In this document: one piece after another, positions 54,801 to 64,000 of the stretch
Layout of the letters: each line of letters begins with the position of its first letter
Position numbering within the stretch: the stretch's first letter is position 1
Assembly: GCA_029379385.1 (NCBI GenBank)
Contig: CM055615.1
Coordinates: 3,782,001-3,846,000, forward strand
Source: Quillaja saponaria
Taxonomy: Eukaryota; Streptophyta; Magnoliopsida; Fabales; Quillajaceae
DNA length: 64,000 nucleotides
Direction of reading: 5' to 3'
Position numbers and translations under genes: made by a program
Notes under the pieces: generated by a model
Told to the model about the DNA's origin: nothing
The model's input: only the letters and a program-made list of their open reading frames with translations
The model's database searches: none

Positions 54801-57800
54801 AGTTATATAAATGCTAAAATAGGTCTTCCTAGTAAGTGGATGGTAGCACTTATATCTTTTTTTAGTTACAGGATATCCTATAAAGACACTTTTTAAGCTT
54901 TCAGAATAAAGCAGACACGCCATAACACTTTAGAGGAACAATGAATAAACAATTTCTTAGAAGATCCAAAGGATTACTAAAATCGAGAGCTCGTAATGCC
55001 ATCCAACTAATAAGATAAGCAGCTAAGAGAACTGCATCCCCCAATAAATTTTTTGAACATTCATAGTGAGCCTCAACGATGTTGCTACCTCTAATAGATG
55101 TCGATTTTTTCATTTTGCAACACCATTCTGAGCAAGAGTATTAACACAACTTGTCTGATGAATTATTCTATGATCACGAAGATAGTTTTGGAAGGATCTT
55201 TCAGTATACTCAGTACCGTTATAACTTCTCAAAACTTTAACTTAAGCATTAAACTTAGTGTAAAACATCTTCTCAAACATCTGAAAGCACTAAAACACTT
55301 TATTCTTTGCACGCATTAGATACACCCAGGTAGTTCGACTATAACAATCATTAAAATTAACAAATCACCTATAACTAGATAACGAGGCAACCAGACTAAG
55401 GCCCCATATATCAAAATATATAAGCACAAAAGGGGAGGTACTTTTAATGTTCACTGGAGGGTAAGAAAAGTGTGTTTTGCAAAATCACAAGCCTCACACA
55501 TCAAACTGCTCAGAGTACATTGTTTGAGTAAATTAGGGAACATATTTTCCAAAACTAAGAACGATGAGTGTCCTAAATGACGATGCCATTGAACTTAGGG
55601 TTAAGCATATGGACCAAAAAAATTGAATCACCGAAATAGGCCTAACCGAAATGGGCCAAAGCCGAAATGGACCAAAACTCAAGCTTTGTCACAAGGTTGG
55701 CAATATTGCCAATGTTCCAATTTGATTCGGGCTTACGGGCCCAAAAATTCTCAAATCGAATTGGGCCGATTCGATCGAAATAAAAATTATTTAATTTTTT
55801 TATACTTATTTAATAATTCTATTTTTTTTCTCCTCTCAAAACCCTAGTTTCTCATTCTCTCCCTTCACTCTTTTCTCTACCACTACCAGTCTGCCTCTTC
55901 AACCCTTCTCTTTACTAGCCCCCTTCTCCCGTCTCCATACTTGACTTCATATCACTTCTACTCTGGTATAATTCTATCTTCTTTCTTTAGCCTACACCAC
56001 CATTCACCTTAAAACAGACCGTTTAGCATCCACCATCATGCCTCTATTTCTTTGTCCCGTTCTAGAGGTCTACTATTGAAGATAATACACTAGATTGAAC
56101 TATCTAACATGCATTCTGAAGACATCAACCTCAAGACCTTTTTGTTTCAAATTCTGATATGAAACTACAATTATTGAAGGCAAAGAAGACTCCTCTTGCT
56201 CTCCTTGAATTTAGATACTGAGTTAAGATTTAGAGATTAAGGTTTTGAAATTTTCGGTGGATTTGAAAAATTGGGTATCTTAATATGTAGACGATTAATA
56301 AGCATTTTATAGTTCAAAATTGGATCTATCCTGTATTCCTTGTTAATATTGTTAAGCAATTTGTATTTTCTGTAAAAAAAAGTTTGTTTGATTTTTATTA
56401 CATCTTGAATTTTTTTGACTTTTACAAAAAATTCTTCAATCTCATTCTTCTCTTCATCTTGTTACAAATTTAGTCAACTGACTTACCCCAAATTAATCGA
56501 AATTAGAGCGGTTGATCATTTTGAAAAACCAAAATTATTGGTTGAATTTTTTTGAAGGCTGAAAATATTAGGTCGGTTGGCAAAGGCTGAAAATATTAGG
56601 TCGGTTGGCAAGCAATTTATAACCGCTCGCAACCAACCGTTTGCTCACCCCTAACTGAACTAACTCGCAGAGAAATGGTAGAACTACTTGGAAGAGCCTG
56701 GCCACAAGTATTAATTTTAGACAAGATCCCTGGTCCATGTTCCAACAAATACAACTCATCATGCTCTTTACCGTAGCCAGTTATTGTAGTCGTTCCCAAT
56801 TTCTGAAAGACGCAACAAGACGAATAAAAAATTGTGCTACAATTGAAGTCTTTGGTAATAGTATAGATAAAAGATTCATAGAAAACTTAGGAACATGAAG
56901 AACATAGTATAAGATTACAGAAGGAGTACAATGGATGGAGCCTTTCCCTGAAATGGATGACAAAGGCCATCTGCTTCTCGAACCTTTTCTTTGCCTGAAC
57001 AAGGAAAGTATGAAGAAAAACTATTAGAGGTACCCGTCATATGATCTGGGGCTTCGGAATCTATAATCCAGGGTTTTGACTAAACAGAGGAAAGTGAATT
57101 GAGAGCAGTAGCAAAACCAGAGGAAGATCCCCACTCACTATCTCGGGGTTGACCCCCTTTGAACTCCCTATGAGAAAAATTAATTCCCAAGACAAATCTA
57201 TCATGAAATAATGGATTTTCATTCAACACCCAAGTTCTATTCCCAATACTCATGATACTCGAATTTGCAGTATCTAGAGGAATGAACAACAATCCCTGAA
57301 ATCACCTCTGATAGAATACTCAGGAAAAACAGCCAACCCCTGCAATTTGTAAGCCAGGGGGCACTCTGCACCAATAACCAACCAGCCACACCAAAATATG
57401 CAGCCAAACCAACCAAAAAATGCAGCAAAATGCAAATCCATAGCCAAATCAACCAACAAAGAACCCAACCTGCAAACAACACCTTCAAATCATGACCCAC
57501 AGCCTAGAATAACCTTCCAGCAATGACCAACAATAAATCAACTACCAAAACAGAAATCCGCAGCCAAACAAAAACTAAGAAAAGTAGATCCATGCCAAAA
57601 ATTTGTCCAAAATGCTTCCTTCTTTCAATTTAGCCATAGTTATTCCCTTTACTACTCTAATTGAAGCCAATAAGAGGCTATCAGTAGGGGAAATCTGCTG
57701 AAAAACACCAGAATTGAAGGATTTTGGAGATAGGTCACAAAACAGGAAAAATACAAAATTGACCTCTGAAGTGGCTGCAGCTCTGGACGAAACCTTAGGG

Positions 57801-60799
57801 GTTTTGTTCGCCTGCTTGGGGATCTGAAAAATATCGCGGGTCAACGGTGATCAACGCTGGTCAACGGTGGCAGACAGTGGAGGTTTGGGTTTTCTCTTTG
57901 TTGCTCTGATACAAAGTTGATTTTAGAGAAAATATCTTCATGTATTGATTAAAACAATTACAACCTATATATACTCCTAAAGGTGAAGACACAGAACCCC
58001 CTACACAAAAGTATATACACCAACAATTATCTAGTAATTTATTGGGAAATTTAGGAACAATTTGAAGGATCGTATATATCAAAGAGAAGCTCTTTTTGGT
58101 TGGTTCAAAACTAAGTCATATTGAAACCGAATCCCAGACAGTTCAAGTTTTATTTATTTATTTATTTTTTTTTTTGTAGGTAAAAATTCACTAAAAAAAC
58201 TGCCAGAGGGGACAAACCCTAGTACTTAAGAGATGTACATGGTTCATCACCTAAAGGACTAAAAAAGCAAAGCTAAAACAACACTAGACATCAATCAAGG
58301 GAATTTAAGCATCCAAAAAATCCAAGAAAGAGCCCAACAAGAAGGGGGCTGAAGAGACACCCAAGAGAACAAGGAACAAAGAAAAAAAAAAAAAAAAAAA
58401 AAAAATCTCTCAACTACTCCCTTGTTCACTCTTTGAAAGATAGACTATTTTGTTCAGTCTACAAAGTCCACATTAAACACCAGGAACAACCTTCCCTTCT
58501 ACTTGTCTTCTTGTGATTCCAATACCTGAGTAGATCTATGATTGTATATGTCTTAACCCAAGAGACACCAAAGAGACTAAACACCAGCTCCCACAAACTT
58601 TTGGCCATAGGACAACGAATAATACGATGATCAACTGTCTCTTCATCACACTTGCAAAGACAACACCAACTAGCAAGACAGTCCACTTTCTTAAATTTTC
58701 AGCCATCAACATACAATTCAAAAAGACTGTCCAGACTCTAGACGAAGAAGGCAACCTTGGAAGGTATCCTAGCTCTCCAAGTGGCCTTCCAAGGATAAGA
58801 GAAAGACCCCGTACTAGCTCAGGTTTGCAATTAATTTTCTTTGAGGTGCCTGGAATCTGGATTAATAGTTGTCGACGAGTTAAATTAGATATAAGTTCAG
58901 ATATCTTCTCTTTCCTCTAAAGTCGGGGCTTGGTGCTTTTCACTTCTTTTTGTCATGACGTTGTTGGGTTATTTGCTGGTAGTGCATGGTTTAACTTACC
59001 AAATTAGTTGGATACAATCAATAAGATTCAAGTGAAGAAGTCATATCATGTAGCTTCATGCAATGGAGGCCGGGCTAGTGTTAATTCCAACATTAACCTA
59101 TGTCTTAGTATCCAACATTCAGGAAACTATGTGTCTAGCCCCCTTAATTCTTAAAACAAACTGCGTATTGTCTGAAACTATAACAGACTCATTTTCAATT
59201 CATTTAATCTGAAGCTAACCTTTTTAGATACCCTCTATTCATATATTAAGCAACAATAAGTTGTTTGAACTAATCTCCAAATTCTTTCTGATTAGATAAT
59301 CAAACTATATGGGTCAATAAGGTATTGAAAAGCAGAAAATCTTTATGATCCATCCTAGGATTTGTCCAAATCAATACAATGAGGATTTCATTGGCGTAGA
59401 CTATTTGACATTTTCAGCTGGAGTCTTTTTGGTGTTTCTTTAGTAGATATGCAATGTGATTTTTAAGCTTTATTATTTTAAGCTTGCATTTTTTTTTCTT
59501 GTTTATGCTTAAGAGGACTTCTTGTCCTCTCCTATATTTCTTCCTTTCCTAATAAAATTTGTTTTTCTTTAAAAAGAAAGACAAGGAGGATTTCCTAGAA
59601 AAGGAAAAATAAAGCAAAAACAACACTATTTACATTATAAGAAGTTGCTTTTGGAAAGAAAAAAAAATTCAGAGAAACTATGGGTGTGTTTGGTTTGCCT
59701 GTTTTCTTTTTTCATTTTCATGGAAAAATGAATTTGCATAAATGTGTTTAGTTTGTCTTAGGCTAGTTCTGTTTCCTACGAAGTAAGAGCCCTATTTCCT
59801 GAAATTTGAAAGAACACCCAAAAGTTGTTTACATTATTTCCAACTCCAAACAATTGAAAACACTGATTTTGAAACGCAGTGAGAAAACAGTGACCCTTCT
59901 ATACTCGCACCTAAGCAAGCGTTTACCCAAGCTTGAATTGAATTGTGAAAACGTGATTGAAAGGAATGTATATTCTTTCATTTGCTTTTGAAGGAAAAAA
60001 AAAGAAAAAAAGAAAAAAAGAAAAAAAGAAAAAAAGAAAACAGAAAAAAGAAGCCGCTCTGATCTTTTCAAAGAACTTTCTTTTCTAGAATAGAAGTTTT
60101 GTGTCTTTGGTTGATTTAATGATACGAACTTTTTTAGGAAGTTTTTAAAACACCCACCTAGTGTCATTATGGAATGCTTCTTTGGTTGTCTAGAACAAAG
60201 GAATAAAAGAAATCATTCAATGATCAGAATGTTGTATCTATGTTTCTTATGTCTTTGCCTTTTTCCAAAAGGAATTGGCTGTGAATGAATATCTTGATTT
60301 AACTTTTATCAAAAATTGTTATAGCATGTAAGTAAAACATCAGTTGAAGACCCGAACCCCCAAGTTCAAGATTAAATGTAACCTTAAAAAATAAATCTTG
60401 CACATGTGTGACATGCCATTTTAGGTGTTTCTGATGTTGTATGTAAACTTCAGACCGAATTTTATTTGTACTAACTTTTTAACACGTGCACAGGTTATTA
60501 TTTACACAGTACTGTATTTAAGACTTAGAAGAGACCCAAATTTGCAACAGGACAGACAGGAGAAATATGCAGCAAGGATAGTCGATATTTTGAACTCAAG
60601 GAGATGCGGAAAGATAGAGAGAGATTTATGGATTGCATTATTGTTGAAATCTGACAGAGACTTGAGTGATCTCATTTTCATGAAACCTCTTCATATCAGG
60701 ATAAAACTGGATTGCCTTGATCACCCAAAAGCTGATAATTCAAGGGACTATATCTTGACAGACTCATCTATTGAAGTGAAGATATCACTCGACTCATAA
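38955..60799 (+). CDS. NHL-repeat domain protein, 765 residues, 17 exons
   Basis: Exons: 38955-39015, 40142-40262, 40566-40654, 41819-41954, 42025-42154, 44450-44543, 44649-44789, 45500-45600, 46910-47023, 49092-49330, 50295-50353, 50441-50626, 50733-50856, 51017-51075, 51530-51675, 52272-52463, 60494-60799. All junctions are GT/AG and the joined frame is open (2298 nt). The N-terminus MALRYRRVKEISRFLPLLFP with later HAHRRFSTIVEVS is basic and acid-poor, suggesting a mitochondrial presequence. NHL-type beta-propeller repeats lie at about 258-345: GNRLFLSDCNHHRIIISDGN, YYRAVEDCLYFVDSENHAIR; a further blade-like piece is LLIMDRRFQYLWTMDL. The last exon (YAARIVDILNSRRCGKIERD..) is a conserved-looking tail ending ISLDS. 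NHL propellers bind proteins or RNA; no enzyme motif was seen. It resembles plant NHL-domain proteins such as At3g14860, an inferred match. The frame stays open upstream to about 38727 without another ATG. AATAAA occurs near 60993. Confidence 0.88.
41504..41673. repeat. 85-bp tandem duplication in NHL-gene intron 3
   Basis: CTTATATTTTAGCATAATTA starts at 41504 and 41589. Both copies continue through TTCTAGACTTTCCCTTTCAT and GAAAAATTTATGGTTGCTTA with no mismatch over about 70 bases; they differ only at the end, where copy 2 has a short deletion. Such identity implies a very recent event. Confidence 0.9.
45793..45822 (+). repeat. (AG)15 microsatellite
   Basis: Uninterrupted AG dinucleotides in intron 8 of the NHL gene, about 190 bases after exon 8. 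Confidence 0.95.
47035..47315. repeat. TTCGAATTT/AAATTCGAA-rich repeat in NHL-gene intron 9
   Basis: Many overlapping copies of TTCGAATTTGA and its reverse complement occur in both orientations across 280 bases starting just after exon 9, with ends near GTGTTATTCG and TATTTGATTCGAATTTC. It looks like a fold-back or MITE interior; no target-site duplication was found. Confidence 0.5.
47590..48440 (-). mobile_element. LINE 3' fragment in NHL-gene intron 9
   Basis: On the minus strand 47610-47885 contains IWGVWLEHNTISFRN, matching the ..WG.WLERN.R.F.. signature at the end of plant L1-type ORF2. A T/A-rich tail lies at the low-coordinate end (47570-47600, a poly-A on the minus strand). The sequence up to about 48440 may belong to the same insertion but is too decayed to assign. 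Upper boundary is uncertain. Confidence 0.5.
52616..52723 (-). repeat. Copia 3' LTR
   Basis: Near-identical to 57915-58025. Plus-strand ends are AGTTGATTTTAG..ACAACA, so on the element's own strand the LTR runs TGTTG..CAACT, not the usual TG..CA. Flanked on the left by ATTAT. Confidence 0.88.
55596..56653. mobile_element. hAT-like element nested inside the copia
   Basis: It begins TAGGGTTAAGCATATGG and ends CGTTTGCTCACCCCTA (inverted: TAGGGGTGAGCAAACG). Flanks are 8-bp repeats ATTGAACT (55588-55595) and ACTGAACT (56654-56661), one mismatch. It splits the copia frame between LRVSSV and QWHRHLGHSS, which rejoin in sense when it is skipped. Inside are CCGAAATGGGCCAAA-type repeats and a 27-bp direct repeat, GGCTGAAAATATTAGGTCGG plus TTGGCAA, at 56557 and 56584. 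No transposase was seen. Confidence 0.82.
57915..58025 (-). repeat. Copia 5' LTR
   Basis: Partner of the 52616-52723 LTR, with about ten differences and a 3-bp length difference. Immediately inside, on the minus strand, lies the tRNA-Met-type primer site TTGTATCAGAGC (57903-57914); outside, ATTAT matches the left flank. Confidence 0.88.
58140..58880 (-). mobile_element. LINE 3' fragment with zf-RVT domain, in NHL-gene intron 16
   Basis: On the minus strand 58686-58459 reads LASWCCLCKCDEETVDHRII, then RCPMAKSLWELVFSLFGVSW, the Cys-rich zf-RVT region at the end of plant L1-type ORF2, with a frameshift linking it to LNCMLMAENLRKW upstream. The low-coordinate end has the tail (TTTATTTATTTATTTATTTT, 58150-58170). 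Only about the last 0.7 kb of an element is present. Confidence 0.75.
59996..60045 (+). repeat. (GAAAAAAA)n purine microsatellite
   Basis: Five near-identical GAAAAAAA octamers in a run of pure purines within intron 16 of the NHL gene. Confidence 0.9.
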
Positions 60800-62440
60800 T
60801 CCCATGAGATGTAAAACTACATTTATTTATTTTTATTTTTTTATGGTTGCTTTGTATCTCTGTTGTAACGAATTTGTCTGTAAACTCAGTAGACTTTTCT
60901 TCCATTGTTTACATAGTAAACCCAGTGTAATGGGATAATATCTTGGTTTGGCTTTTCAATTGGTAGACATGTATTCTTTTGATCACTGGTATAAATAAAG
61001 CAAGTATCCTTGAAAGGAATACATGTTTGGCCTGTTCATTACATTTTTTTTTCTCGCTGTTTGTTCAACCTTGAGGTGTATAGAATAAAGGGATATGTAT
61101 TCATCACTTAAATTCGATTTTTGATTTTTGGATGGTTGAAACTTTTCAACCATGTTTGTTGGTTAATGTTATTTACTGAGCTGTCAAATATTATGGTCAG
61201 GTTTACCCATTGCGTATTTGTGAGAAAAAAAAAATATATATATTTTCTTAAATAAGAATTAGATAATATATATGAATTTGTATATTTTTTTAGTAATAGG
61301 GTATTCATGAGAAATAAAAGAAAAAAAGATTTATATATATTCTTAAATAAGAATTTGATAATGCATACTAATTTTAACATAAAGAAACATATTATATTGA
61401 TTTAATACCCGACATGTCATCTTAACATTTTTATGATACAAAATAGTGTATATAGCAGGATCTTAGCTGTAAGGCTCTCGCATGCGTTTAGGGAGAGTAA
61501 TCAAAGTGCAGCAAAACTTGATAACATAATCTTGGATGAAGAACAGAAGAAGCTGTGTGGAATGACCCTCCTTCTAGCTTAAACTGTTACCTACTTTTTG
61601 ATTCTATAGGTACAAGTTGGAATCGTATAGCACATTTCCAGCCTTTAGTTTTGTTTTGTATCTTTCTTTTGGTAATAAAGCTCTATACAGTACCTAAATA
61701 TATTGAAAATATCTTTTGAATAATTCTTTATTAGTATATTACTTAGTAAAATTTTAATTTCCTTCAATACCTTAATATTACTGTAACGATGGGTGTAGTA
61801 GTTACCATTTTAGACTTTAATAAAACTGAAGAGTAGGAATATATAGTGATAAAACTAGGTTAACTAATGTCCTCTCATTTGCATGTTCAAGCGCACCATG
61901 ACATTTTTACATCTGCTGATCATACAATTTGTTTTGGATAATGTATAATTAGTTATACAACAAAAATAAAAAGAGAAATTCAAGAACATGTATATAGTGG
62001 GGGACTATAAACCTAAATGCTTAAACTTGGGATAACATCATCATATCATAGAAGTTTTTTTTTTTTTTTTTCTCTCATATAATTATTGTCTTAATTTATA
62101 TATATGGGAGAATATTAGGTTCAGATAATATTTTATTTAAGCTATATCGCATAAATGAAAATAGTTCTTTCCTATGAATTAAATATGATCAAGTTATAGG
62201 TGGCATTATACAAGTAGGTTCTTCTATTTTTATCTCTTTGATTTTTGTATCTTTTATTATCTCTAAAGAATTAAACACTAATTTGTTTTGTAATACAAAT
62301 TTTTTTTTTAATATAAAACAATCAAATCATATGTAAACAATATTACATTATTCAACACACTGAAACTCTTCACTTTTATTTTATATTAACTAATGGCATA
62401 ATGCCTTCCACAACACAAATTCATTTTTGAGCTAATTTTG
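60800..62440. other. Spacer between the NHL-repeat gene and the kinase gene
   Basis: The first 200 bases hold the NHL gene's 3' UTR, with an AATAAA at about 60993. The rest is AT-rich with T runs (62055-62075) and TA repeats (61230-61340); two ATTCTTAAATAAGAATT-type inverted words occur near 61245 and 61345. The kinase promoter is expected at the right end. No gene was seen. Confidence 0.4.
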
Positions 62441-62990
62441 CTCCAAACATCTCTCTCTCTATCTATCTGTTGGGACAACTTCAAAACCTCCCTTCTTTTT
62501 TCTCTCCAACTTGTGCGGAAACACCAAAAAAAATCCTAATACACTTCTGATCCTTTCCCAGGCTTCCACAATTTCCCTTGACCAAACTTAATTGAAACTA
62601 ATTTGCGTTAATTAATTTGTTATGTTTGTTGAGTCTCCCAACTCTTTTTCATGGAAGTTCTGTAATTTGGGTTTTGGTGGGTTTTGCATTTACACTTTGG
62701 TCGTCCATCAAATTCTTGTATATAAATTTTTATTTTTTTGAACCAGGAAAAAAGAAAATTTCAAAGCCTTTCCTTTTCTTTTCACATTCTATTGATCATT
62801 ATTAATTTTGTCAATGATCAAGTTCTGAAGATTTTAAGAGCCAAAGAAAATTTTCTATTACAAAAATTAGATTGTTGATCCCTATTTTTTTTTATTAGAA
62901 AATTAGGATTTGGGATTTTGAGGATTTCAAGAATATAAGAATTGTTGAAGAAAAAGATTTGAATCATTACCAAAAAAAATAAAATAAAAA

Positions 62991-63879
62991 ATGAGTTGCT
63001 TTTCATGTTTTTCATCCCATGAAAAGAAATCGGCCAAGAGGACAGACGGTGGAAGGAGAGGAGAGTCATTGCTTACCGCTCCTCCTCAAAAAGAAGTAGC
63101 CACCGCCACTGCCGCCACTGTACCACAGCCACGGCTGGCAGGTAATTAAATTGTTTCCCACCAATGTTCCCATTTGTTTGGTAATTGAGTATTTCAATTG
63201 AAAAAAAAAAAAAAAATGTTATTTTGTTGTTTTTGCAATTCCTTGACCAACAAGAAAGCTTAATGTAAGCATTTTTGTGAGAAAAACAGAAGAAATTGAT
63301 TGTGTTTTGTGTTTGATATTTGGTGTTTTTAGATGTTATGGGCACTTGATACTTCATTATGTTTATACAGAGGTTCCTAAGCCAAAGGCGACACCGCCAC
63401 CACCGGAACCAAGAATCCAGAAAGATGTTAACAAAGATACAGGAAACAAGAACATTGCTGCACAAACCTTCACATTCCGTGAATTGGCAGCTGCAACAAA
63501 GAATTTTAGACAGGAATGTCTAATAGGTGAAGGTGGATTTGGAAGAGTTTATAAAGGAAAACTCGAAAAAACCGGACAGGTAAAAGGTTGAAGCTTTTGT
63601 GTTATTGCCAACAAAAGAAAAATGATAATAGACATAATTATTTTGATAAAAATTTTGAAAGATTGTTACATTGAGTTGGTTAAATTCAGGTTGCAGCTGT
63701 GAAGCAACTTGACAGAAATGGGTTGCAAGGAAACAGAGAATTCCTTGTTGAAGTCTTGATGTTGAGTCTCTTACACCATGAGAATCTGGTGAATCTAATT
63801 GGATATTGTGCTGATGGTGATCAGAGACTTTTAGTGTATGAATATATGCCCTTAGGATCTCTAGAAGATCATCTACTTG
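62991..63879 (+). CDS. Receptor-like cytoplasmic kinase, subfamily VII (PBL27/PBS1-like), first three exons
   Basis: Exons 62991-63141, 63371-63579 and 63690-63879 join in phase; the next exon lies right of the window. A basic Ser/Pro-rich N-terminus ([17 protein letters not shown]) precedes the kinase domain, which starts [13 protein letters not shown] (84-96). The glycine loop is [11 protein letters not shown] (103-113), the ATP-anchoring Lys is in VAAVK (K125), the alpha-C Glu is E141 in REFLVEV, and [16 protein letters not shown] follows. The [16 protein letters not shown] and [16 protein letters not shown] blocks are hallmarks of RLCK-VII, kinases that relay signals from plasma-membrane immune and growth receptors. 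Residue 2 is Ser, so no N-myristoylation site; Cys3 and Cys6 could be palmitoylated. The leader begins after about 62440 and includes a CT-rich tract. Family certain; exact orthologue not resolvable from this fragment. Confidence 0.95.
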
Positions 63880-64000
63880 GTATGATTACTTTCTCATTAC
63901 TTGTTTCATTCCATTGAAGTTGTAAGGTTTAAAACATTAGACGATCAAAACAATCACTCAAGGTTTTTAGTTTTTCTTTCCCATAAAAAGAATAAGAATC

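Larger units (their letters stand above)
52616..58025 (-). mobile_element. Ty1/copia retrotransposon, full-length but defective, nested in NHL-gene intron 16
   Basis: Short LTRs at 52616-52723 (108 bp) and 57915-58025 (111 bp) flank the element, with a perfect 5-bp target duplication ATTAT at 52611-52615 and 58026-58030. On the minus strand the 5' LTR is followed by a primer site TTGTATCAGAGC (initiator tRNA-Met type, one mismatch), and the 3' LTR is preceded by GAGGGGGAG. Pol pieces in order: protease-like VLHVPKFSMNLLSI (~56890), GAG-pre-integrase WHRHLGHSSF (~55570), integrase (AYLISWMALRALDF, ~55000), reverse transcriptase (KWNDVMVEEMKAF ~54190; YANDIVMTGD ~53680), RNase H (YTDADCAGSLDDRRSTSGYC, ~53150). 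Stops and frameshifts occur throughout, and a recognisable gag is missing. A hAT-like element interrupts it at 55596-56653. Read without those bases it is about 4.35 kb. Confidence 0.93.

Noticed and set aside
57080..57844. Possible gag of the nested copia
   Set aside because: Frames read as Leu/Trp-rich or short fragments with no gag or CCHC zinc-knuckle motif; treated as unassigned internal sequence.

Overview
This is AT-rich nuclear DNA from a eudicot plant. The evidence is many short exons with GT/AG junctions, long introns, plant-only gene families (a plastoglobule protein, a CLE peptide, a class VII receptor-like cytoplasmic kinase), and Ty1/copia, Ty3/gypsy, LINE and hAT/MITE debris. 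Gene order alone does not identify the species. No rRNA, tRNA, CRISPR or prokaryotic feature was seen.

Layout. (1) 354-2780 (+): last two exons of a PG18/At4g13200-like plastoglobule protein; the gene enters from the left. (2) 3325-5010: an 0.85-kb tandem duplication with no recognised content. (3) 5074-10902 (-): a nine-exon nucleostemin-like (NSN1) GTPase gene with every splice site in place, but with three in-frame TGA codons and a frame-shifting deletion, so it reads as a recent unprocessed pseudogene. A 14-unit, 7-bp minisatellite lies just upstream. (4) 11880-15910: retrotransposon-like debris including a decayed copia with its 3' LTR. (5) 17684-24673 (+): an eight-exon gene for a 515-residue conserved plant protein of unknown function, with a gypsy LTR in one intron. 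(6) 24674-35180: a gene-poor stretch with LINE, copia and fold-back fragments. (7) 35423-35716 (+): an intact CLE gene encoding the TDIF dodecapeptide (CLE41/CLE44 class), with an upstream ORF overlapping its start codon. A 537-bp hAT-like element lies 1.3 kb downstream. (8) 38955-60799 (+): a 17-exon, 765-residue NHL-repeat protein gene. Its last intron is 8 kb because a 5.4-kb copia (TSD ATTAT, about 110-bp LTRs) sits in it, and that copia is itself split by a 1.06-kb hAT-like element; a LINE 3' end follows. (9) 62991 to the right edge (+): first three exons of an RLCK-VII kinase (PBL27/PBS1-like).

The genes are unrelated neighbours, not an operon or pathway. The strongest observations are the precisely dated-looking NSN1 decay, the TDIF gene with its overlapping uORF, and the nested transposon stack in the NHL gene. 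I did not find a convincing novel multi-gene system.
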